From the NCBI GenBank assembly GCA_029339195.1, contig JAPTJF010000126.1, positions 62,001 to 126,000 on the forward strand: a stretch of DNA of 64,000 nucleotides, given 5' to 3'. The position numbers and the translations under genes are program-made. The DNA is from Micractinium sp. NFX-FRZ. Lineage: Eukaryota; Chlorophyta; Trebouxiophyceae; Chlorellales; Chlorellaceae. Each line of letters begins with the position of its first letter. The stretch's first letter is position 1. Under the pieces are notes generated by a model. It saw nothing but the letters and a program-made list of their open reading frames with translations, was not told where the DNA came from and ran no database searches. Positions 1 through 11,253 of this stretch are shown here, piece after piece.

Positions 1-2464
1 AAAGCCCCGCTCAACCCTGCGCCACCCTCCCACGTCCCGTCCTCTTGCTGCCGCCCTGCACTGCGCCTGCCTACTCCTCCCCACCCTCTACCTCCTCCCA
101 ACACACCTCGTCCGTAAACCGCCGGATACCGCTGCGCAGGATTGCCTCCACACGCATCTCCTGCAGGCAGCAGCGCAGCCATTTGAGCGGGACAAGGCAC
201 GGAGCGTCAGTGCTGCCGCGGAAGCTGGCAGCATCTGTTCGCCAGTCCCCTTTTACTTGCCAACCCAACACTCTGGCCCCTTGCAACACAGCGCTTGCCA
301 CCCAGTCCCCACCCATTTACGACTTAAACGCTCCAAATGGACGACGACGCGCCACATGAAGCCTCTGTTGGAACAAGACCTGCACATCAAAGGCACTCAG
401 CCCACCTTGACGTCGTTGGGGTGCTTGGTGACGAGGTCACACAGCTCCAGCCACAGCTGGTGCTTGCTCTTGCCCTCCAGGGAGCGGAACGCCTCATCGT
501 TCACCACGCCCGCCAGGCGCTGCACAAGCACAGCAGGGCACAGCAGGGGCGTGCACATGTGATGTGGCATGACCGCAGTCGGGGCGGGGCATGAGGGCGC
601 GCCAAGGTCAGCACAGGGGCAGGGGCCTTATGGGGAGGGGGATGTGGAAGGCGAGCGGGCATCCGGCAGGAACCAAGTGGGGCCGGTGAGTGTGGGCAGA
701 GGCGGCGGCACGTGGGCGCAGCTCAGGCAGGTGAGCGCACTGGGGCAGTGCAGGCAGGTAGACACCGGCAGGCAGGCAGAGGCAGGCAGGCAGGTGACGG
801 GCGCCGCCCCGCTGCCCTGCCGCCCTGCTGCCCCGCCCCGCCCCGCCACCCCGCCGCCACGCCGCCACGCCACCCCCCGCAGCACCGCCCGCACACCTTT
901 GCCGCCTCCCCCCACAGCTGCTTGATCTTGAGGTAGGCAATGAACTCCTCAGAGTGTGTGGGCTCCAGTCTCAGGTAGCGGCGGTACACCTGCGGTACAG
1001 GCCAAACCCAGGGGGCAGTACAGGGTTGTGCAGGTCAGCGGGTAGGGGCAATGTGCTCCTCAGAGAGTGTGTGGGATCCAGCTCCAGGTGGCCGCAGTGC
1101 CCCTGCCATGGTGGGCACTGCAGCGGGGCAGGGGGCAGTGCAGTATCTTTGGTACACCAGCAGTGCACACCCCACTGGGCTGCATCCCGCCTGTTCTGTG
1201 TCACCCGGCTGCCCTGCCTGGGTCCCCCGCCGCTCTTGGCCTCGGCTGCCCCCCGTGACACCTCGCCCGCCTCGCCCTTCCTACGCCTCGCCCTTCTGGT
1301 GCCTCGCACGTCCTGCCGCCCTGCAGGGTCGCCCCGCGCCTCCGCCCCGCCGCCCCACACTAACCAACCCCCACTACACACAGCCCCTGCTGCCCTCTTG
1401 GGCGCCCCCCGCTCTCACCCGCACAGCCGTCTCCACTGGGATGCCGGGCTCTCCAATGAAGCGCAGGTAGAGCGGCCAGATGCGCTCGTGCTGGGTGACG
1501 GGCAGGCTGGTGAGGCAGCGGTCGAAGAGGCGGCGGGTGCGGGTGATGAACTTCTGGCCCAGCATGAACTCCAGGTACATGAGCCAGATGCGGGGCATCT
1601 TGTGCATCGACACCATGGCACGCTCAAACGTGTTGTTCAACGACTCCACCGACGGGTGGTTGGGAGCCAGGCCGCGCACCGCCAGCAGGCGCTCCGACAG
1701 GTAGGCGTGCCACAGCTGCAGAGGGTGGAAAGTGAGGGGAGTAGGGGTATGCAGGGTGGGGGCCGAGAACGCAGGAAGCTGCAGGGTGGATACGACCGAA
1801 AAGCAAGGGGGACGAGCGGAGGGCAGCAGGAGGCAGGGGGCAGCAGCGTTGCATGCAGTTGACCGCAAGCCGCGCTGCACAGCAGCTGCAGCAGCAGCAG
1901 CAGCAGAACAGCACGCACATGACGCTGCCAACGTCGCGACAGCATGCATGAAGCAGCAACAGCACGCATGGAGCAGCAACAGCAGCGGCACCGCCCCTAG
2001 CCAGGAGACATTCAGCAGCAGCCAGCAGCCAGCAGCCGCACCCGGCAGCCAGCATCAAAGCAGCCAGCCGCTGCACCCGGCAGCCAGCACCAAGGCAGCA
2101 GCAGCGGCAGAACGAAACCCACTCTGTAAGAGCCTAGCAGCGCGTTGAGCGCGCGCTGAAACAACCAAGACGGAAGCAGTATGACACATCAACAGTAGCG
2201 GCCAGCAGCAGCCAGCGGCCGCACCTTGTAAGAGCCGGGCAGCGCGTTGAGCGCGCGCTCGAAGAGCAAGTAGCGCTTGCGGGGGGAGGCGCTCTTGCGT
2301 GCGTCCAGGTAGCGCAGCCACATGCGTAGCGCATAGGGGTTGCGCAGCAGCTCCTCCTCATACAGGAGGTCCTCTTCATCGGGCAGCAGGTCGGCCAGGG
2401 CGTCATCTTTGGACGCCGCTGCAGGGCCGCCGTTGGCGGCAGGCGCCGCCACCGCCGACGCCAT
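1..2464 (-). CDS. SYF1: Pre-mRNA-splicing factor SYF1/XAB2, HAT-repeat protein (3' part beyond left edge)
   Basis: Component of the NineTeen/Prp19-associated spliceosomal complex in the nucleus; SYF1 (XAB2 in animals) is built almost entirely of HAT helical repeats. Visible exons, 5' to 3' on the minus strand: 2464-2225, 1715-1419, 989-897, 519-406, 160-107; each joins in phase 0 (266 residues) and the last ends at a GT donor, so the gene continues to the left. Family landmarks are the N-terminal LPDEEDLLYEEELLRNP, then HKMPRIWLMYLEF, LPVTQHERIWPLYLRF and FTDE. The start follows an acidic lead-in typical of the family. Introns 1 and 2 hold decayed copies of the tail of exon 1 (2124-2160) and the head of exon 3 (about 1050-1100). 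Identity is secure from motif order; the 3' half is not seen. Confidence 0.92.
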
Positions 2465-2995
2465 AGCTGCTGCTGCTGGGAGGCGCGCTGGCTGCCGGGC
2501 GCCGCTACCGCTGCTATGTGTAGCGGTCTCTAGCTGCGATGCAGCCCTCCGAGCCGCTGCAGGCCGCTCGTTGGGCCGGGAGGCTCCCGCTCGGAGTGCG
2601 CCCCAACGCAGCTGCTAAAGACGTCCTTTGCGGACAGTACAGGTGGTTCTGCCGGTGACACTGCTACGCTGTTGAAGACTGACGCTCACTTGGCCATTTG
2701 CTGCGCAGCCATCACCCCGCCAATTTCGCCGTGCGTGCCACGGAACGCGGGATCAGGTCGGAACAAAGGCATGTACACAGCTCGGCGCCCCGATCGGCGG
2801 GGCCCAACAGGGGCCTGAGGTACAGGCCCGCCAGTACAGGCGGCGGCGGCGGCGGCGGCGATGCAAATCCTTGTCTGCAGGCCGCTGCAACAGCTGATGC
2901 ACTTCTATCGCAATGCATTCCGGCTGAATCATATGGCTGCAGCGGCCCGCCAGCTACACACGGCTGCCGGGCTGCCCACTTATCCATCTGCACCC
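2465..2995. other. Intergenic region between SYF1 start and Josephin gene end
   Basis: About 530 bases without a credible gene. It serves as the upstream region of SYF1 and the 3' region of the Josephin gene, both read leftwards. A short GGC run lies near 2842-2858. No TATA box or TTACA (minus-strand TGTAA) was found, so the poly(A) site of the Josephin gene is not located. Confidence 0.5.
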
Positions 2996-3297
2996 TCAGC
3001 TCTCACTCGTTACAGCAGCAGCAACGCTTGGGCTGCTGTCCTCAGGTGCCAGCGGGTGCGAGGCCAACTGGGACCCCACAATGCGGAACACCTTGGCATC
3101 CCGTGCCTGCACTTGCTCTGCTAGGAAGCGGCGCAGAGCTGCCGCCTCTGCCGCCTCTGCTGCCGCCTCTGCCGCCGCAGCTGTTGATGCCTCACTTGCC
3201 ACACCTGCTGCACCGCCTGCGCCTGCGTCGACAGCTTCTGCCTCCGCATCCTGCACTGCCGCTGCCCCACCCGCAGCATCCTCAGCCGCTGTTGTTT

Positions 3298-3332
<35 letters not shown>

Positions 3333-4318
3333 TCCTCCGCACCGTCTGCCGCAGTTGCGTGACTTGCGTGACATTCCCCGCCACTACAGCACGCCACCAC
3401 CAGCTGTGGCGCCGGCAGGTTGCTGTCCAGGTTCCACCAGCGGCCGCCCAGGCGGCGCAGTGCAATCCAGTGCCGCCCGCCCACCAGTCGGCTCACCACG
3501 CCGTCGCCCTGCACACGGGGGGTGGGGTTGGCAGACTGATGTGGATGGGCAGTTGCCGGCAGGCGGGCGAGCCTTGTTGCTGGCGGGCAGGGGCGGGTGA
3601 ACGATGCGCTGGCCGCCGCCTGCCACCTGCCTGTGGACACCAACCCTGGACATGGGCAGGCACCCAGCCTCTTCCCCTCCTACTCCCTCCCCTTGCATCC
3701 CAGCCAAACAAGCTCCCCGCCCCGCCCCCGCCCCGCCCTGGCCCGCCACACATCAAATCAGGCACCCAGCACACACCCAGACGCACCCTGACGTTTAGGA
3801 TGACCCCAAAGCAGGCATCCGGGTCCAGCCGCTCGAAAGCCGCGTCCCTCAGGTCGTGCCACTGCAGCTCCTTGCCCTGCCGCCTGAGGGCCAGCTCCAG
3901 TACATTCACGTCCCAGTTGCCCAGGAACAGCGTGCGGTGCGGGTGGAAGAGCGGCTGCAGGGCGCGCCCCGGCGCCAGCTGGTGGGCGAGGGCGTCGAGG
4001 TCGCGGGCGGCAAAGGCGGGGCGCTGAAGCAGGTTGTTCAGGGTGTGCTGCAGGCAGCGCTGCAGGGACTGCCGCTCCTGATGCAGGAAGAGACAGAACA
4101 GGGGTGAGCCGAGGGCAGTGTGGGCAGAGGGCCCAGGGGAGGCGACCAGGCGGCAGCGGCGGCGGTGGCAAGCTGACCGCAGTGACGGGCGGCCCTGCCG
4201 CAGGTGTCAAGCAGCCATTTACAGCTCCCGACTCTTGCCCCCTGTGCGCCAGCCCCACCGACACCCCAGCACGCACAAAGTAGCTTGGCTCCTGCGCCTC
4301 GAGCCACCCACTGTCCAT
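2996..4318 (-). CDS. Josephin-domain deubiquitinase (Josephin-1/2 type)
   Basis: Cysteine protease predicted to remove ubiquitin. Exons 4318-4277, 4077-3787, 3508-2996 join in phase 0 to 281 residues. Catalytic elements of the Josephin fold are present: Cys22 in QRCLQHTLNNLLQ, His124 in GRHWIALR, and NLDS at 137-140, where Asp139 replaces the Asn of ataxin-3, as in Josephin-1/2. GNWDVNVLE and LQWHDLRD also match the family. An insertion of about 80 residues rich in alanine, including a long Ala run from a GCA repeat (about 3300-3335), lies between the catalytic core and the C-terminal RRFLAEQ segment. No ubiquitin-interacting motifs are visible, so this is not an ataxin-3. The start lies 213 bases from the divergent start of the next gene, suggesting a shared promoter. 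Confidence 0.88.
3300..3335 (-). repeat. GCA triplet run coding poly-alanine in the Josephin gene
   Basis: About ten GCA codons in a row on the minus strand give an alanine run in the insertion following the Josephin catalytic core. Confidence 0.85.
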
Positions 4319-4530
4319 GGTGCGCCTTCACCGATGCAAACGCTTGGGTTGAGCTCGACAATGCAGCCCGGGAGCTGCATTGGGTCATTTGGGAGTTCTT
4401 TGCATTTGCTGCCAGGCTGGACTTGGTACTTCAAAAACGTGTTCAACACCTTGCAGGCGTCTGCACCCTCCTGGTCACTGCGCAGCACTCCTCGCACTCC
4501 TCGGCAGGGTTGGCAAGTGCAGCGAGCACC

Positions 4531-6164
4531 ATGGCGAGCCGCACTGCAGCTGTCTTCGGCGCCTGTGTGGTGCTGCTGGCCCTGTTTGCCGGCCCCGCGG
4601 CCGCGCAGGGCAATCTTGCAGCACTGCTCTCAAAACCCGAGCTCAAGCCCTTCATCAATGGTACGCGCTTGCGCAGATGGCAGCCAACCACACAACCTGC
4701 CTTCTTGCCTGCTCTCTTTCTGAGCTAGTCGCCTGCTGCACTTGCTGTGCTTGCGCTTCAAATCTCCCGTAGATCAGCATCAGGGCGACTTAGTACCAGG
4801 CTGCCGGCCGCCAACCGCTTGACACCCGCTGCCCTGCTTGTTGAACGCGTCACTCTGCTGCCTAGCCTGCCTGCATGCTGCTCACTTCCTTCAAATTCCA
4901 CCTCCGCCAAAGCTGAAGCTAGGCATTGGCACGCTTGATGCACGGCTTGTACGCTGCTCACGCCCCACCTCAATTCTCGGGCACTACCCCTCCCCTGCCA
5001 GCAGCCGTGGTCGGCATCCATGAGCGCATGACTGCCCCCACCTTTGTGCCCTGCAACACCTCTCTCCCCCCGCCCCCCTCTTCCCTTTGCCCCCACCCGC
5101 AGCCGTGCTGGGCATCAAGGAGTGCATGAACGACCGGGCCCTCTTCTCCTTTGACATCACCCAGTGCAAGAGCCTGCTGGCCATGCTGGACGCGCTCAAC
5201 CTGGGCAACGCCAGCCCACCCGTCACACCCTGCGAAATGCCCTGCGTGCAGCAGTTTGCAAAGGTGGGGTGGGGGGAAGGCGGCAGCGGCAGTGGGCGGG
5301 GATGGGGGGGCGGGGCAGGTGTCGGGCGGCGCCAGCCCAGCAGTGCGCCCCTGAGAGATGCCCTGCGTGCGGCGGTTTGCCAGGGTGGAGCGGGGTGCTG
5401 TTGCCGTGGTGCTCTGCACCTCGCAGGTCGGCAGCAGGCGGCACCAGCCCCGCTGTGCTGTCCCTGCCCGCCTGCATCGCCTGCCCCCAGTCCTGCCACC
5501 ACCCGCTGCTTAGCCCGCAAGCAGGTCTCAGCCTAGGCCTGCGAACCCTCTCCCCACCTCTCTCACCCATCCCTCCGCTCGACCCTGCCCCGCCCCCTCC
5601 CCCTCCCGCCGCCGCCTGCGCCGCTCCTCACCCCCATGCATGCTTGCGCCCCTCGCCTTTTGCCCGCGCAGCTTAACGTCACCTGCGTGGGCGAGCTGCG
5701 CGACACCTTCAGCGGCATGAACACCAATGTTGGCTCCCTGGCCACCCAGTGGTTTGAGACGTGTGACGATCTGGTGAAGGGCCAGGAGGCCCCTGGCAGC
5801 CCCGCACTGGCGCCCTCCCCGGCGCCCATGCCTGCTCCCACGCCTGTGGAGGCCCCCACCCCTGCACCCGGTGAGTAATTTGGAGGGGTTGAAACGTCAT
5901 GCTATTGTGTGTGGTGCATGGGTGGAGGCTGGGGGCGGGGAAGGCGCATTGCCACGGCATGTTCGGTCTGCCACGTATGGCAACTCGACCTGCCACCGCC
6001 TGCACCCGTGCCCACCTCCTGCCCACCCCGCTGCCCCTACCTGCCCCGCAGTGGATGTGGAGGTCCCGGCACCTGCCCCGGCGCCTGCATCCGGCAGCGT
6101 GGCCTCTTCGCTGTCCACCGGTCTGCTGGCACTGCTGGCAGTTGCCGCCTACCTGCTGCTGTGA
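4531..6164 (+). CDS. Secreted six-cysteine protein with Pro/Ala-rich stalk and GPI-anchor-like tail (paralogue 1)
   Basis: Function unknown; predicted cell-surface or wall protein. Exons 4531-4660, 5103-5263, 5672-5870, 6052-6164 give 200 residues. It has a signal peptide (hydrophobic core VVLLALFAG, then AAAQG), a domain with cysteines in the order C..C..CxxxC..C..C (KECMND, TQCKSL, PCEMPCVQQ, VTCVGE, ETCDDL), a stalk of PAP/APTP units, and a C-terminal hydrophobic stretch ending in LLL, the usual layout for GPI attachment. The cysteine pattern and architecture match the next gene, so the two are tandem paralogues. Intron 2 contains a degraded copy of the end of exon 2 (5352-5392). A TGTAA poly(A) signal follows about 250 bases after the stop. 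Confidence 0.8.
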
Positions 6165-6413
6165 CAAGCCAGCTAGCGAGCGGCCCCCAATTGGGGTGTG
6201 CGTCAGCTGTTGCTTAATAATGGCATTGTTCGCCATTCTGCCTGTGCGCATTTTTACTACCTTGTTGAATCCAGCCCGCCGCATCGGACCGGTTGCTGCC
6301 CGCGCCGCATTACAGGCGCAGCACACCTGGCCATCCTGTGCTGCTGTTGGTGCAGCATTGAGCTCAGACCGTTGTCACCCGCCTGCCTCCGGCCCTTGTG
6401 GCCACGCCAACCC

Positions 6414-6418
6414 TGTAA
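6414..6418 (+). terminator. Probable poly(A) signal TGTAA of paralogue 1
   Basis: TGTAA is the common polyadenylation signal of chlorophyte algae. It lies 250 bases after the stop codon at 6164 and before the next start at 6713. Confidence 0.5.
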
Positions 6419-6712
6419 ACACGCGCAGCTACCTCGTGAAGTGCTTGGCTGGGCATGGTGCAGCTGTGGTTCTGGGCTGGCGCCCCGGTCCTTACCAGGT
6501 CCCAGCAGTGCTTGGCAACCTGTCAGGAGGATCAAAGCCGTTCAGGGCAGACCTCAATGCGTGTGCATGCAGCCTGGTATGCAGCTGCTTCCAGGACAGA
6601 TGATGCAAGGTGTAGCGTGCACAGCATGGCCATTCCAAATCACCCACCTGTCATCAGGCACTTGCCTCGCGCCTGCCCACTTCGCGCGTCGACAGCAGTG
6701 CAGAGAGGCAAC

Positions 6713-9700
6713 ATGGCGCGCTCCGGCTCCCTGACTCTCGCGCTGCTGCTGGCGTGCGCGGCCGTGGCCACTGCGCAGCGCGTGTGGGTGTATGGTGCGT
6801 CCGCTGCTCTCGATCAGCCCTGCAGAGGATGCAAGAACGCTTAGACGGCGCGAGGCATGCGGGAGCAGCAGCGCCGGACTTTGGCATTGGGTCGGTTGCA
6901 CTCCGGTTGGGCTCCTCCGCGTCTGATGCCCCCGCGCCTGCTTACGCTCCTTTGCAGATACCGTGACGGCGGTCGCCATCCGGCCCGAGTTTGGTGAGCG
7001 GGGAGTAGTGGCGCGGCACTCAACTGCCCGTGGCTGTCGGCGCGACCGTGCCGACGACGCTGTCAGCACGCAGAGGGGATGGTCGCGCATTCGGTCATTT
7101 GCTTCATTCTGCTGACCACCCCGCGTCCCCTGCACCTGCCCTGCAGCCACCACCATCAAGAAGGTGCCTATGGCAGAGGGGTGTGGGGCATTCACGAGCC
7201 ACGCGCTTTGCCGCTTGCCTTGCCGTGACGCCGCAGCCGCCTGCGCATGCCATCCTGGGGCGGCCAGCTTCCTGCTCATTTTGCCTGCCCCGGCAATGAC
7301 AAGCAGCTAGCACAAGGCTGCGGAATTGCACTGCCAAACGAGCCTGCCCAGCCCTGCCTTCCGGCTGCCCCGTGCAACCCACCCCTCCCAACCCTCGCCG
7401 CCCTTTCCACCTCCACACCACACTTCAGTTTGTGGGCACCGAGAACTGCGCCGTGGACGACCGCATCTTCCTGGCCGACTTCACCACCTGCGACTTCTCC
7501 TTTGTCGAGGTGTGAGGGACAACTGGGGTCAGGCTTGCTGGCTGGCTGCTTGATTGGGATTTGGTGTGCTGGCGGCAGCCTGCCTGCCGCCTGCCAGCAG
7601 CCCAGCTGCCCATGCCGCCCCGCATCCAAATTCCTCCTCCACCTTCTCACACACTCTTCTCCTCTCCCCCTGTGCAGAATGCCGTGAGCCCAACCAAGGA
7701 GGCTCCGGCTGCCATCACCTGCGACAAGGCCTGCGCCTCGCAGTGGGGCGTGGTGAGTGCACTGCTGCTGTGCCTGCTGTGGTGGCGGGGCAGGGCGGGG
7801 CACAGCAAAGGGCAGCCTTTGGGGCTGTGTTGGGCACAAGAGTGCAAACTTGGGGAACGTTGCTGTTGGACATGTGGACGCTCTTCGTCCCAGCCCTGGT
7901 CATGCCAGCATTCTAAACCTCCGGTTGCCCTGCCATCCCTGGCGCCGCTTTCTGGCCTTCTATCGCTGCTGCGTGCACTGCTACTGGCTCGCTCAGCCTC
8001 CCATCCCCTGCCTGCTCCTCACCCTGCTCCCCAAAGCCTTCGCCCATCCGCCATGCCTGCCCCGGATCCCACCCACTTGCCCCCCACCTTGAGAGCAGTG
8101 CCACCAGGGCTGCTGCACCCGCTTCCGCTGACCTTCCCACCCCCGCTGTTCCTACCTTCTCCAAACAAACTCAACCCAATTGCAGGTCACCAAGGCCTGC
8201 TACACCCAGTTCAGGGAGCGCATGGAGAACGACCGCCGCTTCAACGCCTCTGCCATCGAGTTCTTCCAGAAGTGCGACAAGCAGGTGAGGCTGTGCGGTG
8301 GCCCACCACTGCCGTGGCAGCATAAGCTAGGGCACAGGTGGTGGGGTGGGGCGTGGCAAGGTAGGGCAGAAGAGAACGTTGGGCGAGCACATGTGTGCGT
8401 GTGTACCGGTGGGGGGAGGGTACTGTACTATGCAGGTACAGTGGGCCAGCCGGGAACATTTGGGCCCCATTTCTTGCCCCGCCCATTGCTCACTCACCCT
8501 CCCTCTGTCCTTGCCCGCCTTGCGTCCGCCGCCTCTTTGCACAACAATCCCAACCGCTCTCCCCACTCACCCTTTCTTCCCCCCCTTGCCCCACCCGCCC
8601 GCCTGTCAGGTGAAGGTGCACACCGGCAAGGACACTGTGGGCGCCGCCTCCCTTGACAAGCCCACCGACAAGCCCGGCGGCATCAACGTGGGCGCTGGCA
8701 ACAACGACGTTGTGCAGCCCAAGCCCAAGCCCACTGGCACCGTCGCCGCCACAGACCTGGGCGGCGCCGCCCCTGCCCCGGCCGCCGGGTCGCCCACCGC
8801 TGCCCCTGGCGAGGAGACTGGCTCCCCTGAGGGTGAGTGAGGTGGCGCACATTTGGTGCCCGCCGGCCCGCTCGATCCCTCTTGGCACCTTATCGGCTGG
8901 CCAGCGAGGGGCATGGAGGGAGGATGTGGTCAGAAGGAGAGGAAGAATAGAACCTTACAGGCGTGGGGTTCAACGGAGAAAGCAACGTTCAGGCAAAGGC
9001 TCGGGCCAGCTGCAATAGCACCCGTACCGCCAGGCAGGCTGGGCAAGGGAGGCAGCCCGCCGGCGCAGCGTGGCCCGCATCAGCCCAACCCTAGCCGCCT
9101 CCCGCTCCCCTGTTCAGGCTCTCCCGAGGGTGATGACGTGGCAGCGCCCCCCGCTGACGAGCCTGCTGAGCCCGGCGCCCAGGCACCCTCTGTGGACGAC
9201 ATCTCCGGCCCGCTGCCCGGCCCCGCACCCGGCCCCGCACCCGCAGAGGCTCCCTCCCCCGCCCCTGGTGAGTGCCCACCTGACCTGGGGCGGCATAAAA
9301 ATGGATGGCTTGGCGGGGGCAAGTGGTGCTGAGCTGCAGAGTATTGCTGGTGCAGAGGAAGGTGCATAAAACAGCAGCCACCGGCCTAGAGGCCCCCGCT
9401 GTGTGCCAGAGTGGCCTGCCAATCAGCACAGGGCACCCAGTGTGGTGGCTGTGGCTGTGCATGTCGATTGTGGCTGCTCACTTGCGCCCCAGCTTCTGCA
9501 CAGCATACCAGGCTGCTCTTCTCTGCATAGTCTTGTACCCAGCGGTCCGCCCCTGGCTGTCGCTCCCCCCCTCATCCTGGCATCTCACCCTACTCCTCTA
9601 CTCCCAACCCGTGCCCCTGCAGCCCCCGCGGCGGTCCCCGCGCCCGCCCCTGCCCCCCTCTCCGGCGCCAGCGCCGCCACCACCCTGTGGACCGCTGCCC

Positions 9701-9735
9701 TGGCTCTCATCGGCGCCCTGCTGCTGCTGCTGTGA
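6713..9735 (+). CDS. Secreted six-cysteine protein with Pro/Ala-rich stalk and GPI-anchor-like tail (paralogue 2)
   Basis: Function unknown; predicted surface protein. Nine exons: 6713-6794, 6958-6993, 7147-7163, 7429-7509, 7678-7752, 8186-8284, 8610-8832, 9118-9267, 9623-9735, summing to 291 residues. Exon 3 is only 17 bases. Features in order: signal peptide (LALLLACAAVATAQ), cysteine domain aligned with paralogue 1 (ENCAVDD, TTCDFS, TCDKACASQ, KACYTQ, QKCDKQ), a long low-complexity stalk (GSPEG, APADEP-like and PAPGPAP units), and a hydrophobic C-terminus IGALLLLL consistent with GPI attachment. Exons 7 to 9 and the 3' flank are partly duplicated at about 12880-14160. A TGTAA signal sits at 9993-9997. 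Confidence 0.8.
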
Positions 9736-10441
9736 ATGTAGCACCGCACCCGCTGCGCTGCGCGATGCAGCCCCGTGCGCAGCTTTCTAGCCCCTCGGCT
9801 TGTTTGCTTCTGTCACTGGCCTGCTGACCGACCAACTGTTGTTGCGGCCTGCTGGGTCGCACAGCTGACCCAACATCTTTGAGATGTACTGACTGCCAGC
9901 TCACCGCATTGGTGACCGCTGCCCCCATCTGTCCCTCTCGCTCATCGTAATGTTTACCTAATGATGCACTACCCCTGCAAGCGGCAACGCTGTGTAAGCC
10001 TGCCCTCTGCTCAGTCCGCATGAAGTACTAGGTGGTCGGATTGAGAGGCAGAAGCTAGCGCTACGCTAGGAAAAAAGTAACAGGAAGCAAGCAGAAAGAG
10101 AGCTCGCCTGCTGCCAGGTGGCACGCGCAACGGACACATTCCACTGCGTGCCGCCCGCCTTGGTAAGCCGCCGCAGCTCACTGGAAGCTTTCACTGTTGG
10201 TTTCTTGGTGGCTTGGCACCCTCGGCTCATTGATGTGCCCTGCAATTGTGACACTTGCTAGCACCAGTGCCACCTAAACCTCCTCCCCCCACCCCACCCC
10301 CCCCCCACACACACACACACAAGTGCCTGATGGAGGCGCGCTAGGGCACGCCCGGCGCCCACAAGTGCAGCTGGTCGCGCCGCATCAGAGCATCTTCCAC
10401 ATGACCGCCAGCGCCGGCGCCGCAAGCCCCACTGCACCGCA
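9736..10441. other. 3' flank of paralogue 2 with poly-C/CA tract
   Basis: The first part (to about 10260) is the 3' flank shared with the downstream duplicate. A C-rich tract followed by a short CA microsatellite occupies about 10286-10321. No gene seen. Confidence 0.5.
9993..9997 (+). terminator. Probable poly(A) signal TGTAA of paralogue 2
   Basis: Lies 258 bases after the stop codon and is conserved, with its surroundings, in the duplicated copy at 13874-13878. Confidence 0.5.
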
Positions 10442-10521
10442 TCATAGCATGTATTGCATCAGCGCCACAACCTCTGGCTGCTGGAGGTACTCCCACCTCT
10501 CCACCAGGCCGTGCACTTTCA
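10442..10521 (-). CDS. Possible orphan terminal exon
   Basis: The minus strand reads LVERWEYLQQPEVVALM and ends at a TGA (10444-10442), preceded by an AG acceptor. It looks like a genuine C-terminal exon in composition and helical character, but no upstream exon could be chosen with confidence: a short exon starting near 10794 is compatible in phase but weak. It could be a gene remnant or the end of a small lineage-specific gene. Confidence 0.25.
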
Positions 10522-11064
10522 GTTGACGAAACGACAGGCACTCACAGGCACGTTAGAAACATCGTATGAGCAGGTACAAAGGAATGAACGATACAGAGAT
10601 ACAAAGAGGGGTACATGCAGGAAAAGAATCGGACATAGTGGGGGGGCATGTTGGGCATGTGTATCTTGTGTTGGGAGAGGGGACCACTGTACAGGACTGA
10701 CTGTACAGGACTGTACAAAGGGGTCGGCAGGAGGGCGGGAAAGCCCACTCACACGCCCAAGCAGTGATGTGAGGGAGTGCAATGTGCACAGCATTCAGCG
10801 GTTGCTGCCCCGCCATGGCTGGGGAGCGGCTGCGGTGGCGTCGCTCTGCGCAGGGCGCATGCTGGTAGAAAGCGCGCCTCCTGCCACGCAAGGGGTCCTC
10901 TGTTGCTGCTGCCGCTGCCGCTGCGTGCTGCTAGGGCCTGCGGGCATGTAAGGCAGAGGTTGGTGGTCAGCGAGCGTCGGGGTGCCAGTTTGGCACGACC
11001 CTGCTGGCGGCCCAGTCGTCGGTGGCCGCATCCCGCGGGTACGGCGCACCCCGCATCCCGCATC

Positions 11065-11097
<33 letters not shown>

Positions 11098-11253
11098 GGG
11101 TACGGTGCACCTGCCCTAGCGGGCTTAGCGGCTGATCCAAGGAGGATCGCAAGCAAGCAAAGCGACACGGAGGCGCCACGCTGCGTGACCTCCCCCTTTC
11201 ACAGTGACAACACCTGCGGCGGGCAGCGCGCACCTGCACCTGTGATGTCCCGC
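10522..11253. other. Region without a convincing gene; short repeats
   Basis: Holds a GTACAGGACT direct repeat near 10692-10722 and a heptamer minisatellite (11030-11100). No supported coding exon apart from the low-confidence orphan exon to the left. Confidence 0.4.
11030..11100. repeat. CATCCCG heptamer minisatellite flanked by direct repeats
   Basis: About six near-perfect tandem units of CATCCCG, framed on both sides by a copy of CATCCCGCGGGTACGG followed by a related sequence. It lies in the 3' flank of the coiled-coil gene. Confidence 0.85.
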
